A DNA stretch of 64,000 bases, taken from contig CM020507.1 of assembly GCA_009823395.1 (NCBI GenBank), positions 4,176,501 to 4,240,500 on the forward strand, read 5' to 3'. The notes under the pieces are model-generated. The model was not told the DNA's origin. It saw nothing but the letters and a program-made list of their open reading frames with translations, and made no database searches. Shown here piece after piece: positions 13,501-25,624 of this stretch; position 1 is the stretch's first letter, and each line of letters starts with the position of its first letter. Origin of the DNA: Thamnaconus septentrionalis. Lineage: Eukaryota > Chordata > Actinopteri > Tetraodontiformes > Monacanthidae. The translations under genes were made by a program, and so were the position numbers.

Positions 13501-14632
13501 GTTGGGTGGAATGTGGTGCAGTGTGAGAATGAGGAAGTGGTGTTACGGATATTAAATCAGTTGAATTAGCAAATGTAGTTTTACAGCCCAGAGAGCAGAA
13601 CAACAAGAACATTTTTTATAGCCACGTGAGTGAGATGGTTTCAAAGTTCTGTCGCTTGATGTTCCGCCGCTCAGGTCACCACTCAAAATATCTCAAGCCT
13701 TTAAACGATTCTAATAAAAAAAAATATGACCTTTTGTTTACTGATTACCGTATCTTTCTTGCCATCTACTGACAAAAAGCCCCTACAGACACTCTTAAAA
13801 AGCCAGGGCATTTGGCAATATTTCCAGCAACTGGAATACACCTCGTAAAAAGTCAACACCCACAATATTGTCTGGGCTGGGGAAGTGAATCATTTGGCAG
13901 AAGAAGCTCCGCTTCAAAGAAAATCGGAATTGCAGTCAAGGACGGGGCTAACGTAGCGATTGAATCATCTTGGAATATGTCTTAGTACCACAGAACACTG
14001 CAATAGTGTCCTGTACACTGCGGCATGACAATGTGGTACTTTCATTATAACTAGGCGAAACGCGACTCAATAAGAGATGAGCAGGGCTCCTACCAGACGC
14101 CTCTTCATTTCAGTCGTGAAGTGAGTAAAGCGTGCGGAGGGAGGAGTGGCAGCGACAGGCAAACAAACACGACTTCACAGTCCACACAGCACCGTTCGAG
14201 TTGGTTTCCATCGTTTGATCGTTATTGTTCTATTATTACTGTTCTCACGGCGAGCGACAACAAAGCACTTTTGATGATCTGGTGAGCAGCATGTGCTCAA
14301 ATCAGATTACAAATGTAGGATTACAAGTGACTTCACGATGACTAATACGATCCTTTATTAAGTAAAGGGCATAGTGGACACTTTAATAAAGGTCGGGTTT
14401 GTATTGTATTGTATATATCGTTGAGAACCGGAGGGACGCTGAAGTGACCAAATAAAAGCGCAGGGGAAAGATCTGGAATTGGAAGCGTGAATGTATCTCG
14501 GCACGAATATGTCTTGTCATTTTCCATCTGATCCAACTCAACACGACTGCAGATGAAAACAAACCGCATTATTCTATCATCGCACATATCAACCCATTCA
14601 GAATCATCAACCTGTGCGCCCCAACAGACACA

Positions 14633-17600
14633 CCGTCATCCTGGTCACACCACAACAAACCGCATGATCCGCACCGACCTCCGGCGCCTCTCCCCCCGGT
14701 CTCCTCCTCCATGTCCTCCCCCTCCCTGGCTCACCTCCAGCAGCGGCAGGTCCGGGTCCAGGTGTGTGAAGCTGTGCAGCACCACCGGACTGCGGTCCTC
14801 CACCACCTCCAGCCGGACGCCGTCCCAAATGTTGCGAACCCGCCACGACGAGTCAAACATCTCGAGCAGCGGTCCCGGGTTGACGCGGCGCGCCTCGGTT
14901 TGTATCCCCGGGATAAAGACCATGGATGCCCGGCTTGAGCCCACTGCCCAGTCACGGCAACGGGGGCGACATGTCGGGGTGTTGATCAGTGATCAGTACC
15001 GGGCCAATGTCTCAGTGACTGTGACTGTGGCGGATCATCGAATCATGACTCAGACTGGGCTTTTCTAAACCCCGCCCCGAGAGAGTGGAGATGCATTCAC
15101 GGCCCTCGGAAATGGTACAGCTCGTAAATGTGAAGAGGAGGGGATCGTTGTATCCAGCGCAAACATCACGAGACTCATCGGTTACCTACCTATACAGCTG
15201 TTTAAAGGAGATTAAATTAAAGACCCATCAAACACAATAATAATGAAGTTGAAGAGCGTCATCTGAAAAGATTCAAAACAACCACAGCACTGAATAAAAG
15301 CCGAGGAGAACATTGAATTTCAAATGACCGCTCTCTAGTCAAGAAGACGGCATTTTTAAAATGCATCGGCCAATTCCATATTAAATGGATGGATGGATGG
15401 ATGGATCTTAAAAAGACTTCACTTTCAAACGAAATGTATAGATCTGATTTTGCGGCTCAGGCAACCTCATCAGCTAAAACAACAATTCCACAGAGTCAGT
15501 GAAGGCAGCATGAAACTCCCCTTCTCTGACGTCACGGCTCGGGGAAATTATGCTTTGTTTCTGTTCTCACTATGGCAGCAGGTTGGCAGCAGGAAAATAA
15601 AGCACTATATATATACTGCCCTTGTCGCAGTGTGGAAACACAAATCTGCAGCGCCAATGTTTTGAAGAAATGTTTATATATTCTAATTATATGTGACACA
15701 AAGTTCATCACTGAAAGACAAATGTATATAAATACAGACAGTACATTGGAATTTTAATTTCCTTAATTTATGTAGAATCTCTGATAATCACTGCACCCCC
15801 CCACCGATCTGGTCTTGGTAAATCTAAATACATTTTGTCACAATTGATTATCTTGCGTGCACTAAGATTCAGAGAGAAAATCTATTTCTTTAAATGCAAA
15901 AAAAATACAAAAAAATATTTTATCCAAAAATAAACAGTGCCAATAATCTATCAGCACCCACAGAGAAATAAATCCATAAGAGCTTACACATTTTTCAGAT
16001 ACTTTTTTTCTCTCTGGTCTTGTAGGTACCAGCAGTTCAACAGCTCACAACGCCCCCTACTGGACAAAGTCGGTACAGAAGTGGCACGCAACCCGTTGGC
16101 ATCCATCACCCTAATGAGATGCCTGAACACCCTTTAAAAACGATTAAGGTCTTAAATTTATTTAGCCTGCCTTGCCGAGAGGCAGATAACTGTCATGGAA
16201 TGTTTGTGCTGCAGCAGGAAGAACAGGTGTGAGAGCCAGCGAGCAAATGTAACAGAAACATCTGCCGCACCAGCTGAGGCTGAATCCCAGCGCAAACACA
16301 TCTGACCTCTTGGGCCTTTTCACATCATCCAGACTCATAATCGCTGCACGCTTCATAACTCACAAGCATGCAGCTGTTGCGCACCAGCTCTCGCCACTTC
16401 CGATGCATTACTTTTGTGTCAGAAATGCTCCTATTTTCCAAATGTAATGGGATTTTAATTTGGGTAATCACATTAAAAAGTACAAATAGGACATCTGTTT
16501 GTGTACAAGTGAGTACGTCAAATAATTCTTCAGCTTGTGCGAGAGCCAAGCCCAGCTGCAACTTGAGTTATTGCCATGCAGTGAATGCAAAATGTATTAA
16601 TTCAGGAAAGAGGCTGATCTGGAGCGAAGACAGTTCTTTCTAATTGTGGTTTGGCCAAATGCCTTCGGTTTAATCACTGTAAAAAAAATAAAAAAAAAAA
16701 AAAAAAGTCTGGTGTAGAAATTTTCTGATTGCATTGTGCAAGGTGCAAAAGAAGCAGAGAAAGCTGGTGAACATCATCAAAAGTCCTGACACATATCCGG
16801 CTGTAAAGACAGTCTGAGTGTAAAACATCCAGAGTTGTGTGTCTCCCAGAGAATCTCAGACTTCTCTCAGAGTTGTGAGGGTCGGCCAGCTCTTAGTGTG
16901 CGGCCATTTAACTGAAGCTCTGCCTCCATCTGCTGAGAATCAATAGCAGAGGATGATGTTGTGCAGCTGCTGTTGTGCTATGGCATGTTTATAACAGAGC
17001 GCCTCAGACCGCGCCTCGTTCTCGCTGCCGCAAACACACACACACGCACACAAGTGTACACAGGCCGAGAAGTTTCAAGAAATCTGACGCAGGGTGGCTG
17101 TGTTTCAGTCCAGATGACACCAAACGACACAGTAAGTGGCAGGAACGCTGTTCAGCAGGGCCACTAAAACCCTAGTGCGGCCTCAAGGGGGCAGCAAAGA
17201 GACCTGTGGTACTGGTGTCTCTGCTGCACACAACCCCAAAAAGCTGTGTCAGAAAAATGAACCAGACACAAACTAAAGACTTATATAACAGGAAAAAAAG
17301 ATAGGACAGCTCAAAAACAGTTTTTGCTCCAAAGCTCAGAAACCAGCTGAGCTGCAACTGGATCAGAACACAAGTCAAGTCGAGGGGTTTAAAAACAGGA
17401 GGAGCGATTTGTTCTTAGCTGATACGTTTGAAAATGATGAGACCTAAAGAGAGACATCAGTGCGGTGGGCTGAGCCAGTTGGCCAAATTCAGAAATATAA
17501 GGATGATGTGTGAATAAGAATGACGTGGCGGTGGCACGGTGGGCGTCCTCCTCATGTCTCAGTGCGACAGCTCCTGACGCGATTCGACAGTTGAGGTCAA

Positions 17601-18239
17601 CCAGTGCATTCTGTCGTGCTGCTGTGAGCAACAGAAAGTCTACGTTGGACTAGATTTTAGTCCGGATGAAGCAAGACTGTTTATTAAATGCAGGGGTGAA
17701 ATTCTCATGTAGTTATTTCAACTTCAGGAGCCAATGATACAGGGAAAAAAAGATGCAAAAAGCAGGAATAATGAGTAACAGAAATGTTTTTCATCCCCCT
17801 CTGATCTCCGGAACAACTGCACGGCGATTATGACGAGGGATTCCCCACCAGCAGCTCGGCCCTCCTTTTTTTTGCTTTAAGCCGACAATGATAAGTGGAT
17901 TTAACAGTCACGGCTTAAACACGGCTTTAAAAATCAAGGCACAAACAGCAATTATTGAGTCACGGAGGGGAGGCGAACCGCCGCAACCTGTGCGAAGGTC
18001 GTGGAGTGCAGAAGAAGACGGTGTCAGGTCATGACTAAACATCCTCCTGGCATGAGAAGGACTCAGGCCGGAGACTTACAGCAGAGGTCGGCTCTGCCGG
18101 TCAGACGGGCCACAGCAGGGTCGACGCCACATTAATGATGTTAATGCTGGGTAAAAAGGAGAGCCAAACTAGCAGCGAGGCAGCAGAGTTCAAGAGTTCA
18201 ACACGGTGTGGCGACTGAGGCTGCTAAGAGCGGATCCAA
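14633..18239. repeat. Tandem segmental duplication, copy A (about 3.6 kb)
   Basis: The copy begins at the CCGTCATCCTGGTCAC motif and runs to GAGCGGATCCAA, where copy B starts directly with the same motif. Nearly every line of 14,640-18,239 reappears in order at 18,240-21,834. Differences seen by eye are mostly one- or two-base length changes in homopolymers plus scattered substitutions. It carries a ralgds first exon and its upstream region, a GGAT tetranucleotide run near 15,385 and otherwise intronic sequence. Confidence 0.95.
14735..14860 (-). CDS. ralgds: ralgds alternative first coding exon, duplicate copy A
   Basis: Forty-two codons on the minus strand from an ATG at 14860 to a donor after GAG at 14735 (GAG followed by GTGAGCC), phase 0, which matches the phase-0 start of the shared exon at 5355. 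Segments such as WDGVRLEV, SPVVLHSFT and LDPDLP match the N-terminal exon of the long human RALGDS isoform. An in-frame ATG also lies further upstream at 14923, so the protein may start 21 residues earlier. Upstream on the minus strand are a GC box (around 15,070-15,080), a TGAGTCA motif and an inverted CCAAT box, consistent with a promoter. This copy keeps the ancestral reading frame throughout, so it is the better candidate for the working exon. Confidence 0.8.
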
Positions 18240-21200
18240 CCGTCATCCTGGTCACACCACAACAAACCGCATGATCCGCACCGACCTCCGGCGCCTCTCC
18301 CCGGTCTCCTCCTCCATGTCCTCCCCTCCCTGGCTCACCTCCAGCAGCGGCAGGTCCGGGTCCAGGTGTGTGAAGCTGTGCAGCACCACCGGACTGCGGT
18401 CCTCCACCACCTCAGCCGGACGCCGTCCCCAAATGTTGCGAACCCGCCACGACGAGTCAAACATCTCGAGCAGCGGTCCCGGGTTGACGCGGCGCGCCTC
18501 GGTTTGTATCCCCGGATAAAGACCATGGATGCCCGGCTTGGCCCACTGCCCAGTCACGGCAACGGGGGCGACATGTCGGGGGTGTTGATCAGTGATCAGT
18601 ACCGGGCCAATGTCTCAGTGACTGTGACTGTGGCGGATCATCGAATCATGACTCAGACTGGGCTTTTCTAAACCCCGCCCCGAGAGGTGGAGATGCATTC
18701 ACGGCCCTCGAAATGGTACAGCTCGTAAATGTGAAGAGGAGGGATCGTTGTATCCAGCGCAAACATCACGAGACTCATCGGTTACCTACCTATACAGCTG
18801 TTTAAAGGAGATTAAATTAAAGACCCATCAAACACAATAATAATGAAGTTGAAGAGCGTCATCTGAAAAGATTCAAAACAACCACAGCACTGAATAAAAG
18901 CCGAGGAGAACATTGAATTTCAAATGACCGCTCTCTAGTCAAGAAGACGGCATTTTTAAAATGCATCGGCCAATTCCATATTAAATGGATGGATGGATGG
19001 ATGGATCTTAAAAAGACTTCACTTTCAAACGAAATGTATAGATCTGATTTTGCGGCTCAGGCAACCTCATCAGCTAAAACAACAATTCCACAGAGTCAGT
19101 GAAGGCAGCATGAAACTCCCTTCTCTGACGTCACGGCTCAGGGAAATTATGCTTTGTTTCTGTTCTCACTATGGCAGCAGGTTGGCAGCAGGAAAATAAA
19201 GCACTATATATATACTGCCCTTGTCGCAGTGTGGAAACACAAATCTGCAGCGCCAATGTTTTGAAGAAATGTTTATATATTCTAATTATATGTGACACAA
19301 AGTTCATCACTGAAAGACAAATGTATATAAATACAGACAGTACATTGGAATTTTAATTTCCTTAATTTATGTAGAATCTCTGATAATCACTGCACCCCCC
19401 ACCGATCTGGTCTTGGTAAATCTAAATACATTTTGTCACAATTGATTATCTTGCGTGCACTAAGATTCAGAGAAAAATCTATTTCTTTAAATGCAAAAAA
19501 ATACAAAAAATATTTTATCCAAAATAAACAGCGCCAATAATCTATCAGCACCCACAGAGAAATAAATCCATAAGAGCTTACACATTTTTCAGATACTTTT
19601 TTTCTCTCTGGTCTTGTAGGTACCAGCAGTTCAACAGCTCACAACGCCCCCTACTGGACAAAGTCGGTACAGAAGTGGCACGCAACCCGTTGGCATCCAT
19701 CACCCTAATGAGATGCCTGAACACCCTTTAAAAACGATTAAGGTCTTAAATTTATTTAGCCTGCCTTGCCGAGAGGCAGATAACTGTCATGGAATGTTTG
19801 TGCTGCAGCAGGAAGAACAGGTGTGAGAGCCAGCGAGCAAATGTAACAGAAACATCTGCCGCACCAGCTGAGGCTGAATCCCAGCGCAAACACATCTGAC
19901 CTCTTGGGCCTTTTCACATCATCCAGACTCATAATCGCTGCACGCTTCATAACTCACAAGCATGCAGCTGTTGCGACCAGCTCTCGCCACTTCCGATGCA
20001 TTACTTTTGTGTCAGAAATGCTCCTATTTTCCAAATGTAATGGGATTTTAATTTGGGTAATCACATTAAAAAGTACAAATAGGACATCTGTTTGTGTACA
20101 AGTGAGTACGTCAAATAATTCTTCAGCTTGTGCGAGAGCCAAGCCCAGCTGCAACTTGAGTTATTGCCATGCAGTGAGTGCAAAATGTATTAATTCAGGA
20201 AAGAGGCTGATCTGGAGCGAAGACAGTTCTTTCTAACTGTGGTTTGGCCAAATGCCTTCGGTTTAATCACTGTAAAAAAAAAAAAAAAAAAAAGTCTGGT
20301 GTAGAAATTTTCTGATTGCATTGTGCAAGGTGCAAAAGAAGCAGAGAAAGCTGGTGAACATCATCAAAAGTCCTGACACATATCTGGCTGTAAAGACAGT
20401 CTGAGTGTAAAACATCCAGAGTTGTGTGTCTCCCAGAGAATCTCAGACTTCTCTCAGAGTTGTGAGGGTCGGCCAGCTCTTAGTGTGCGGCCATTTAACT
20501 GAAGCTCTGCCTCCATCTGCTGAGAATCAATAGCAGAGGATGATGTTGTGCAGCTGCTGTTGTGCTATGGCATGTTTATAACAGAGCGCCTCAGACCGCG
20601 CCTCTTTCTTGCTGCCGCAAACACACACACACACGCACACAAGTGTACACAGGCCGAGAAGTTTCAAGAAATCTGACGCAGGGTGGCTGTGTTTCAGTTC
20701 AGATGACACCAAACGACACAGTAAGTGGCAGGAACGCCGTTCAGCAGGGCCACTAAAACCCTAGTGCGGCCTCAAGGGGGCAGCAAAGAGACCTGTGGTA
20801 CTGGTGTCTCTCTGCTGCACACAAACCCCCAAAAAGCTGTGTCAGAAAATGAACCAGACACAAACTAAAGACTTATATAACAGGAAAAAAAAGATAGGAC
20901 AGCTCAAAACAGTTTTTGCTCCAAAGCTCAGAAACCAGCTGAGCTGCAACTGGATCAGAACACAAGTCAAGTCGAGGGGTTTAAAAACAGGAGGAGCGAT
21001 TTGTTCTTAGCTGATACGTTTGAAAATGATGAGACCTAAAGAGAGACATCAGTGCGGTGGGTTGAGCCAGTTGGCCAAATTCAGAAATATAAGGATGATG
21101 TGTGAATAAGAATGACGTGGCGGTGGCACGGTGGGCGTCCTCCTCATGTCTCAGTGCGACAGCTCCTGACGCGATTCGACAGTTGAGGTCAACCAGTGCA

Positions 21201-21834
21201 TTCTGTCGTGCTGCTGTGAGCAACAGAAAGTCTACGTTGGACTAGATTTTAGTCCGGATGAAGCAAGACTGTTTATTAAATGCAGGGGTGAAATTCTCAT
21301 GTAGTTATTTCAACTTCAGGAGCCAATGATACAGGGAAAAAAAGATGCAAAAAGCAGGAATAATGAGTAACAGAAATGTTTTTCATCCCCCTCTGATCTC
21401 CGGAACAACTGCACGGCGATTATGACGAGGGATTCCCCACCAGCAGCTCGGCCCTCCTCTTTTTTTTTTGCTTTAAGCCGACAATGATAAGTGGATTTAA
21501 CAGTCACGGCTTAAACACGGCTTTAAAAATCAAGGCACAAACAGCAATTATTGAGTCACGGAGGGGAGGCGAACCGCCGCAACCTGTGCGAAGGTCGTGA
21601 GTGCAGAAGAAGACGGTGTCAGGCCGCGACCAAACATCCTCCTGGCATGAGAAGGACTCAGGCCGGAGACTTACAGCAGAGGTCGGCTCTGCCGGTCAGA
21701 CGGGCCACAGCAGGGTCGACGCCACATTAATGATGTTAATGCTGGGTAAAAAGGAGAGCCAAACTAGCAGCGAGGCAGCAGAGTTCAAGAGTTCAACACG
21801 GTGTGGCGACTGAGGCTGCTAAGAGCGGATCCAA
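18240..21834. repeat. Tandem segmental duplication, copy B (about 3.6 kb)
   Basis: Direct head-to-tail repeat of 14,633-18,239. The right junction is sharp: both copies end in GAGCGGATCCAA, after which copy A runs into copy B while copy B runs into unique sequence (GACTCCACACTG). There is at most a base or so of microhomology at the boundary and no flanking transposon, which suggests replication slippage, unequal exchange, or two haplotypes placed in series by the assembler. Confidence 0.95.
18339..18464 (-). CDS. ralgds: ralgds alternative first coding exon, duplicate copy B with a local frame shift
   Basis: This is the second copy of the 14.7-kb exon, carried by the 3.6-kb tandem duplication. 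It keeps the same ATG (18464), the same 126-nt length and the same donor (GTGAGCC). Two compensating one-base changes (one C lost in the CTCCAG stretch, one C gained in the CCGTCCC stretch) shift about six residues out of frame, so IWDGVRLEVV becomes IWGRRPAEVV. The remainder (SPVVLHSFT, LDPDLP) is identical. It could be a functional variant, a decaying copy, or a product of homopolymer errors in the assembly. Its upstream GC box is also duplicated, around 18,671-18,680. Confidence 0.6.
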
Positions 21835-23164
21835 GACTCCACACTGAATATTCATCAAGGAGTCACATGGCACCATCACAAAGAGAAGCCTTTGATGTGC
21901 CACACAAATAGTTGCATCACGTGGACTTCATGCTCATTGTTATCGCTTCCTCATTAGAATCTATCTTATCAAACTGTAATGGCACAATGAAAGATGACGA
22001 TAAGGTTGCAATAATATGAATAACAGCAACAATATCTATCCATATTCTTATTAATAATACCTTACAAAATCAGATTTTGGTTTAATTTTTTTGTTTCTTT
22101 TTTTTGCCGTTTTGTGAATTAGTTTCAGTAAAGCTGCAGTCGGATAAAAGAGCGGCTGCTTTTTGCTGCAGCAAAGGTCTCCATTCCATGCTGTAACAGC
22201 CTTCACAAAAGCCTGAGGAGCACCAACTCAACTCAACTCCAGGACCAGAGAGAGGAGACAAAGACTCTCTGCACCGGATCTGTCAAACACACCATCACCA
22301 AGAAACTGAAAATCAGCTTGGAGAGTGACTAATAAACCGGTCGCTCAACTGGTTTCGCAGTTCGTACGGGAATTTACGGCCTGAGGAGCAGAAGGGACAG
22401 AAGTTCACTTCTTATCACCGAGACATGAAGCCACGAGTAGCTCGCCAGCCGGCCGGCCCACCCGCCCGCTCCCTGTGGGCCTCAGTAGGTGAGAGTTTAG
22501 ACTCCAACCTGTTGTTGGCGCGACGGTCTCCCGGCCGCCCGGTAGTAGTCGTCCCGGCCGGCGCCCGTCGCCAGCAGCCGTCGGTGCGTCCGCGGGCTCC
22601 AGCACCACATCACCGAGCCGATCCAGCAGCGAGAAGAGCCATGGACGAGCAGCGAGAGCCACGACCGGCCCTGCCAGAGATCAGCCCCAACTCCCCGCCG
22701 GCACTCCGCTCATACATATTTACTTAACCAGCTGTGTCAACAAAACCAGAGGGAACAACACAGGAGAGAGGGGGCAAAAGAAAAAAAAATTAACCATTGC
22801 CGGAGTAAAACAAAGAGGCTGTGCACAAGCTCGGCGGTGCGTCCGGGGGAAAAGCGGAGAGCTGGACGAGTTTCTTTCTGAGAAATGTTGCCACAGCTCC
22901 GGGGCGACCACGGCAACAATGCGGCCGTCTTGCAACACTTTCACACAGCCACGACGAAAATGAAAGCTCGTTAAACTCTCAAGCACTTCCTTGATCATCT
23001 AGACGGGGATTTTCATTTGTTTTTTTTTCTTTAACAACCTAACCTCAGTTTCGCAATGACAAACCCTTGTCAGATAAAACTTTTAAATGTTCAGGAGACA
23101 GTTTTATTTGAATTTTTTTCCCCCTCCATTTGGGAGCATCAGTTGCTGCTGCCTCTCCAGAGCT

Positions 23165-23196
<32 letters not shown>

Positions 23197-25124
23197 GGTG
23201 CCGCTGACAGCCTGGGGATTTATCCTCCGTGCCTTTGTTTCAGCTCGCCCGGGGGGGATCGGTGGGGCGTGGAGGGGGGAACTCGAGCCGGCGTCGTGCT
23301 GTTTAAAAATGCTTTCTCGTGCCAACGCGCCGACAACGGGGGGCCGCTGGGAGAGCGGCGCTGCTGCGATGAGGCCACCTGACAACTGTCGCCTCGGCTG
23401 GGAGGGAGAAACAAATCAGGCGACGCTGTGCAGAGAGTACAGCTGAGACTTCTCCCGCACGGCGTCTTCTTTCCTTCCAGCGAGCCTGAGTTTGAATAAA
23501 ACTTTTATTTCATGTGTAAGTGCAACAGGCACCAGGTTCTGATCGGGCCGTGTGTCAGCCCCGGTTCTCTGCTTCCTGTTCTACTTTCCTGTCTTCTGCA
23601 GGAGCATTAACACAAAGTCCTTCTTTCCTCTTCTATTATAATGTGAAAACACCACCCAGCTTTGACAGAACTTTAGCTCCAGCAGCATCCATGCTAATCC
23701 ATTTCAGAGGCGGCAAGGCTCCTGATCACTTCCTTTTTTCTTTTCGGCCTTCTTCGGTGGTGTCTACTGGCAGCTTGAGGCAGTTGCTTACTGCTTACAT
23801 TGCAACCAAAACAACGCAGAGGTTGGTCACTGTTAAGGGCACTGAAAAATGCCTGAGACAGCAGATTTCCAAGGCGGATGTCGAAGATGATTCCACATTT
23901 CAGGATCGAAGCAATCAACCTGCACTACAAGGTGACTTTACAGGGTGATTTTAGGTTACGTCAATTACTTAGCGGTGACTCTATGTACTTTTCCATGTTT
24001 TCCCCCTGGCCTGAATATGAACTAGCTTGGTTAGCACAGCCGGCTCTTCCTCCACCTGCGGGGCGACTGCTTGGTGAAGCACAGAGAAAACAGTTCCCAC
24101 ACTTGCCACTCGCACCGAGCTCTGCAGACTATCGTGAGTAACGGCGTCATTATATCTGACATTTCTGTTTTTCCTTGAATGCCACTGCAAGGACCACAAG
24201 GACAGGAGCACTCTGGCCTAATTATCTGTGAGGGAAGGCAGCCATCGGCACGGCCCCGCTTGTGGAGGAGGAGGATGAACGACACCAGGAGAGGGAGAAG
24301 CAGAAGAAGAAGAGCGGGCCTTTGATTTGAGGGCAAGCTGCCTCAGCGACAACCAAATATCCTGTAATTAAAGCCATAACAACTGTTCAAAACCAATTTC
24401 CTAAAGTAATCCCGAGTACTTGGCAAAGCACTTCAAGGAAAATGATGACTTGATTTATGAAAGTTTAAAAATAGTCTGAAAGAGCCCATTGCAAGTGATG
24501 CGACAAGAGCTGTGGCTCTGACCTATTTTGCTTCTGCGATGAAGAGCTGGAATACTGAGGCACATCCTCACGAGTAAGCAGCTGAATTGTTGTTGTAATT
24601 GTTAACAGTGTAGTTTCAACAACTAACAATGAGTTACATTTTCAATCTTTGTACTTTTTTGTTTGCTCCACATTGACATGTATTTCTCCAGGACCGGAAT
24701 ATTTGCTCTTCTGCTCCAGTTTTGCAAGTCAAACAAAAACACAAAAGACAAACATCAGAATCAGCAGCGGCGCTCCGCTGCCGGGATTCCCACACTTGTC
24801 CGTATCTTCCCACTCACTGTCCAGTAGCTGTGCACTTGTGCTCCCAGAGCCCTCGTTAGTGGGACGGTATGACTGAGCACCCTCAGGACACTGGGACCAC
24901 ACTGGTACCACACTGCTCCCCCGACCCACCACCACCAGCCTGGTTCAATGACCTTTGTGGCCTTTTTAGACTTTTGTCCGCTTACTTCAAGCCCTTTGGG
25001 CACATTGGTCAGTTGTTCAGCTGGTGGCGGCCACGATCACCATCACATCGTCAGCTTCGGGGAGTGAGTGGGAGTTCCAAGGCCAAACACTCACGGTGGA
25101 AATGTGCATTCTTCTACAAGCAGT

Positions 25125-25424
25125 AGTGTTGTAGTCAAGACGGCACTAACCGAGACCGAGACATTATCACGACTAGAGAGCATCGAGGTCGAGACCAGAC
25201 CAAGACATTTGTTGGTTGAGACCAAGATTCAAGTTTGCTTCTAAATGGAACAGCAACATCTCTTTTCAGCAAGCAATCTTTTTTTTTTTTTTTTAACATT
25301 TTGCTGCTTTGCCAACAATTTTGAACCATTTTCAAAAAAACAACTTGGCTTCATAAAATTAAAAAATAAATGAACTATGAATAAGAGGGCAGGATGTCAC
25401 TCTGGGTGTCACAAACAGGGCGTA

Positions 25425-25459
<35 letters not shown>

Positions 25460-25624
25460 AATACTTTATTAATTAAAGTACAAGAATCCACAGCAGCTGG
25501 ATTCTTTTCCGTTATAATCGTGTCATTACAGTGTTGGCTGAGTCTTGACTGGTGACAAGACCGAGTAGAAATCCCTCTGAGTCCGAGACCGAGACCCTTA
25601 AAAAGTCTCCAGTACTACAACACT
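25125..25624. mobile_element. 500-bp inverted-repeat element containing a GATT repeat and retroposon-like tail
   Basis: Perfect 11-bp termini AGTGTTGTAGT / ACTACAACACT, with further imperfect pairing inward (repeated GAGACCGAGAC-type words at both ends). The interior holds a GATT tetranucleotide run (25,428-25,460) followed by an ACTTTATT block that resembles the 3' tail of fish LINE-type retroposons, suggesting one element inserted in another. No coding capacity. Confidence 0.65.

Larger units (their letters stand above)
5356..14632. other. Large ralgds intron: no confident exons
   Basis: More than 9 kb between the shared exons and the nearest first exon. It holds a CAG tract near 6,510-6,535, an ATC/CAT tract at 6,670-6,744, a GA tract near 6,768-6,795 and a CTG tract at 7,556-7,591. 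I see no open frame with recognisable homology. One protein-looking plus-strand frame at 9,571-9,777 is discussed among the findings. Confidence 0.6.

Noticed and set aside
22405..22727. CG-rich open frames on both strands
   Set aside because: Stop-poor because of composition; no homology and no convincing donor in a coding frame.
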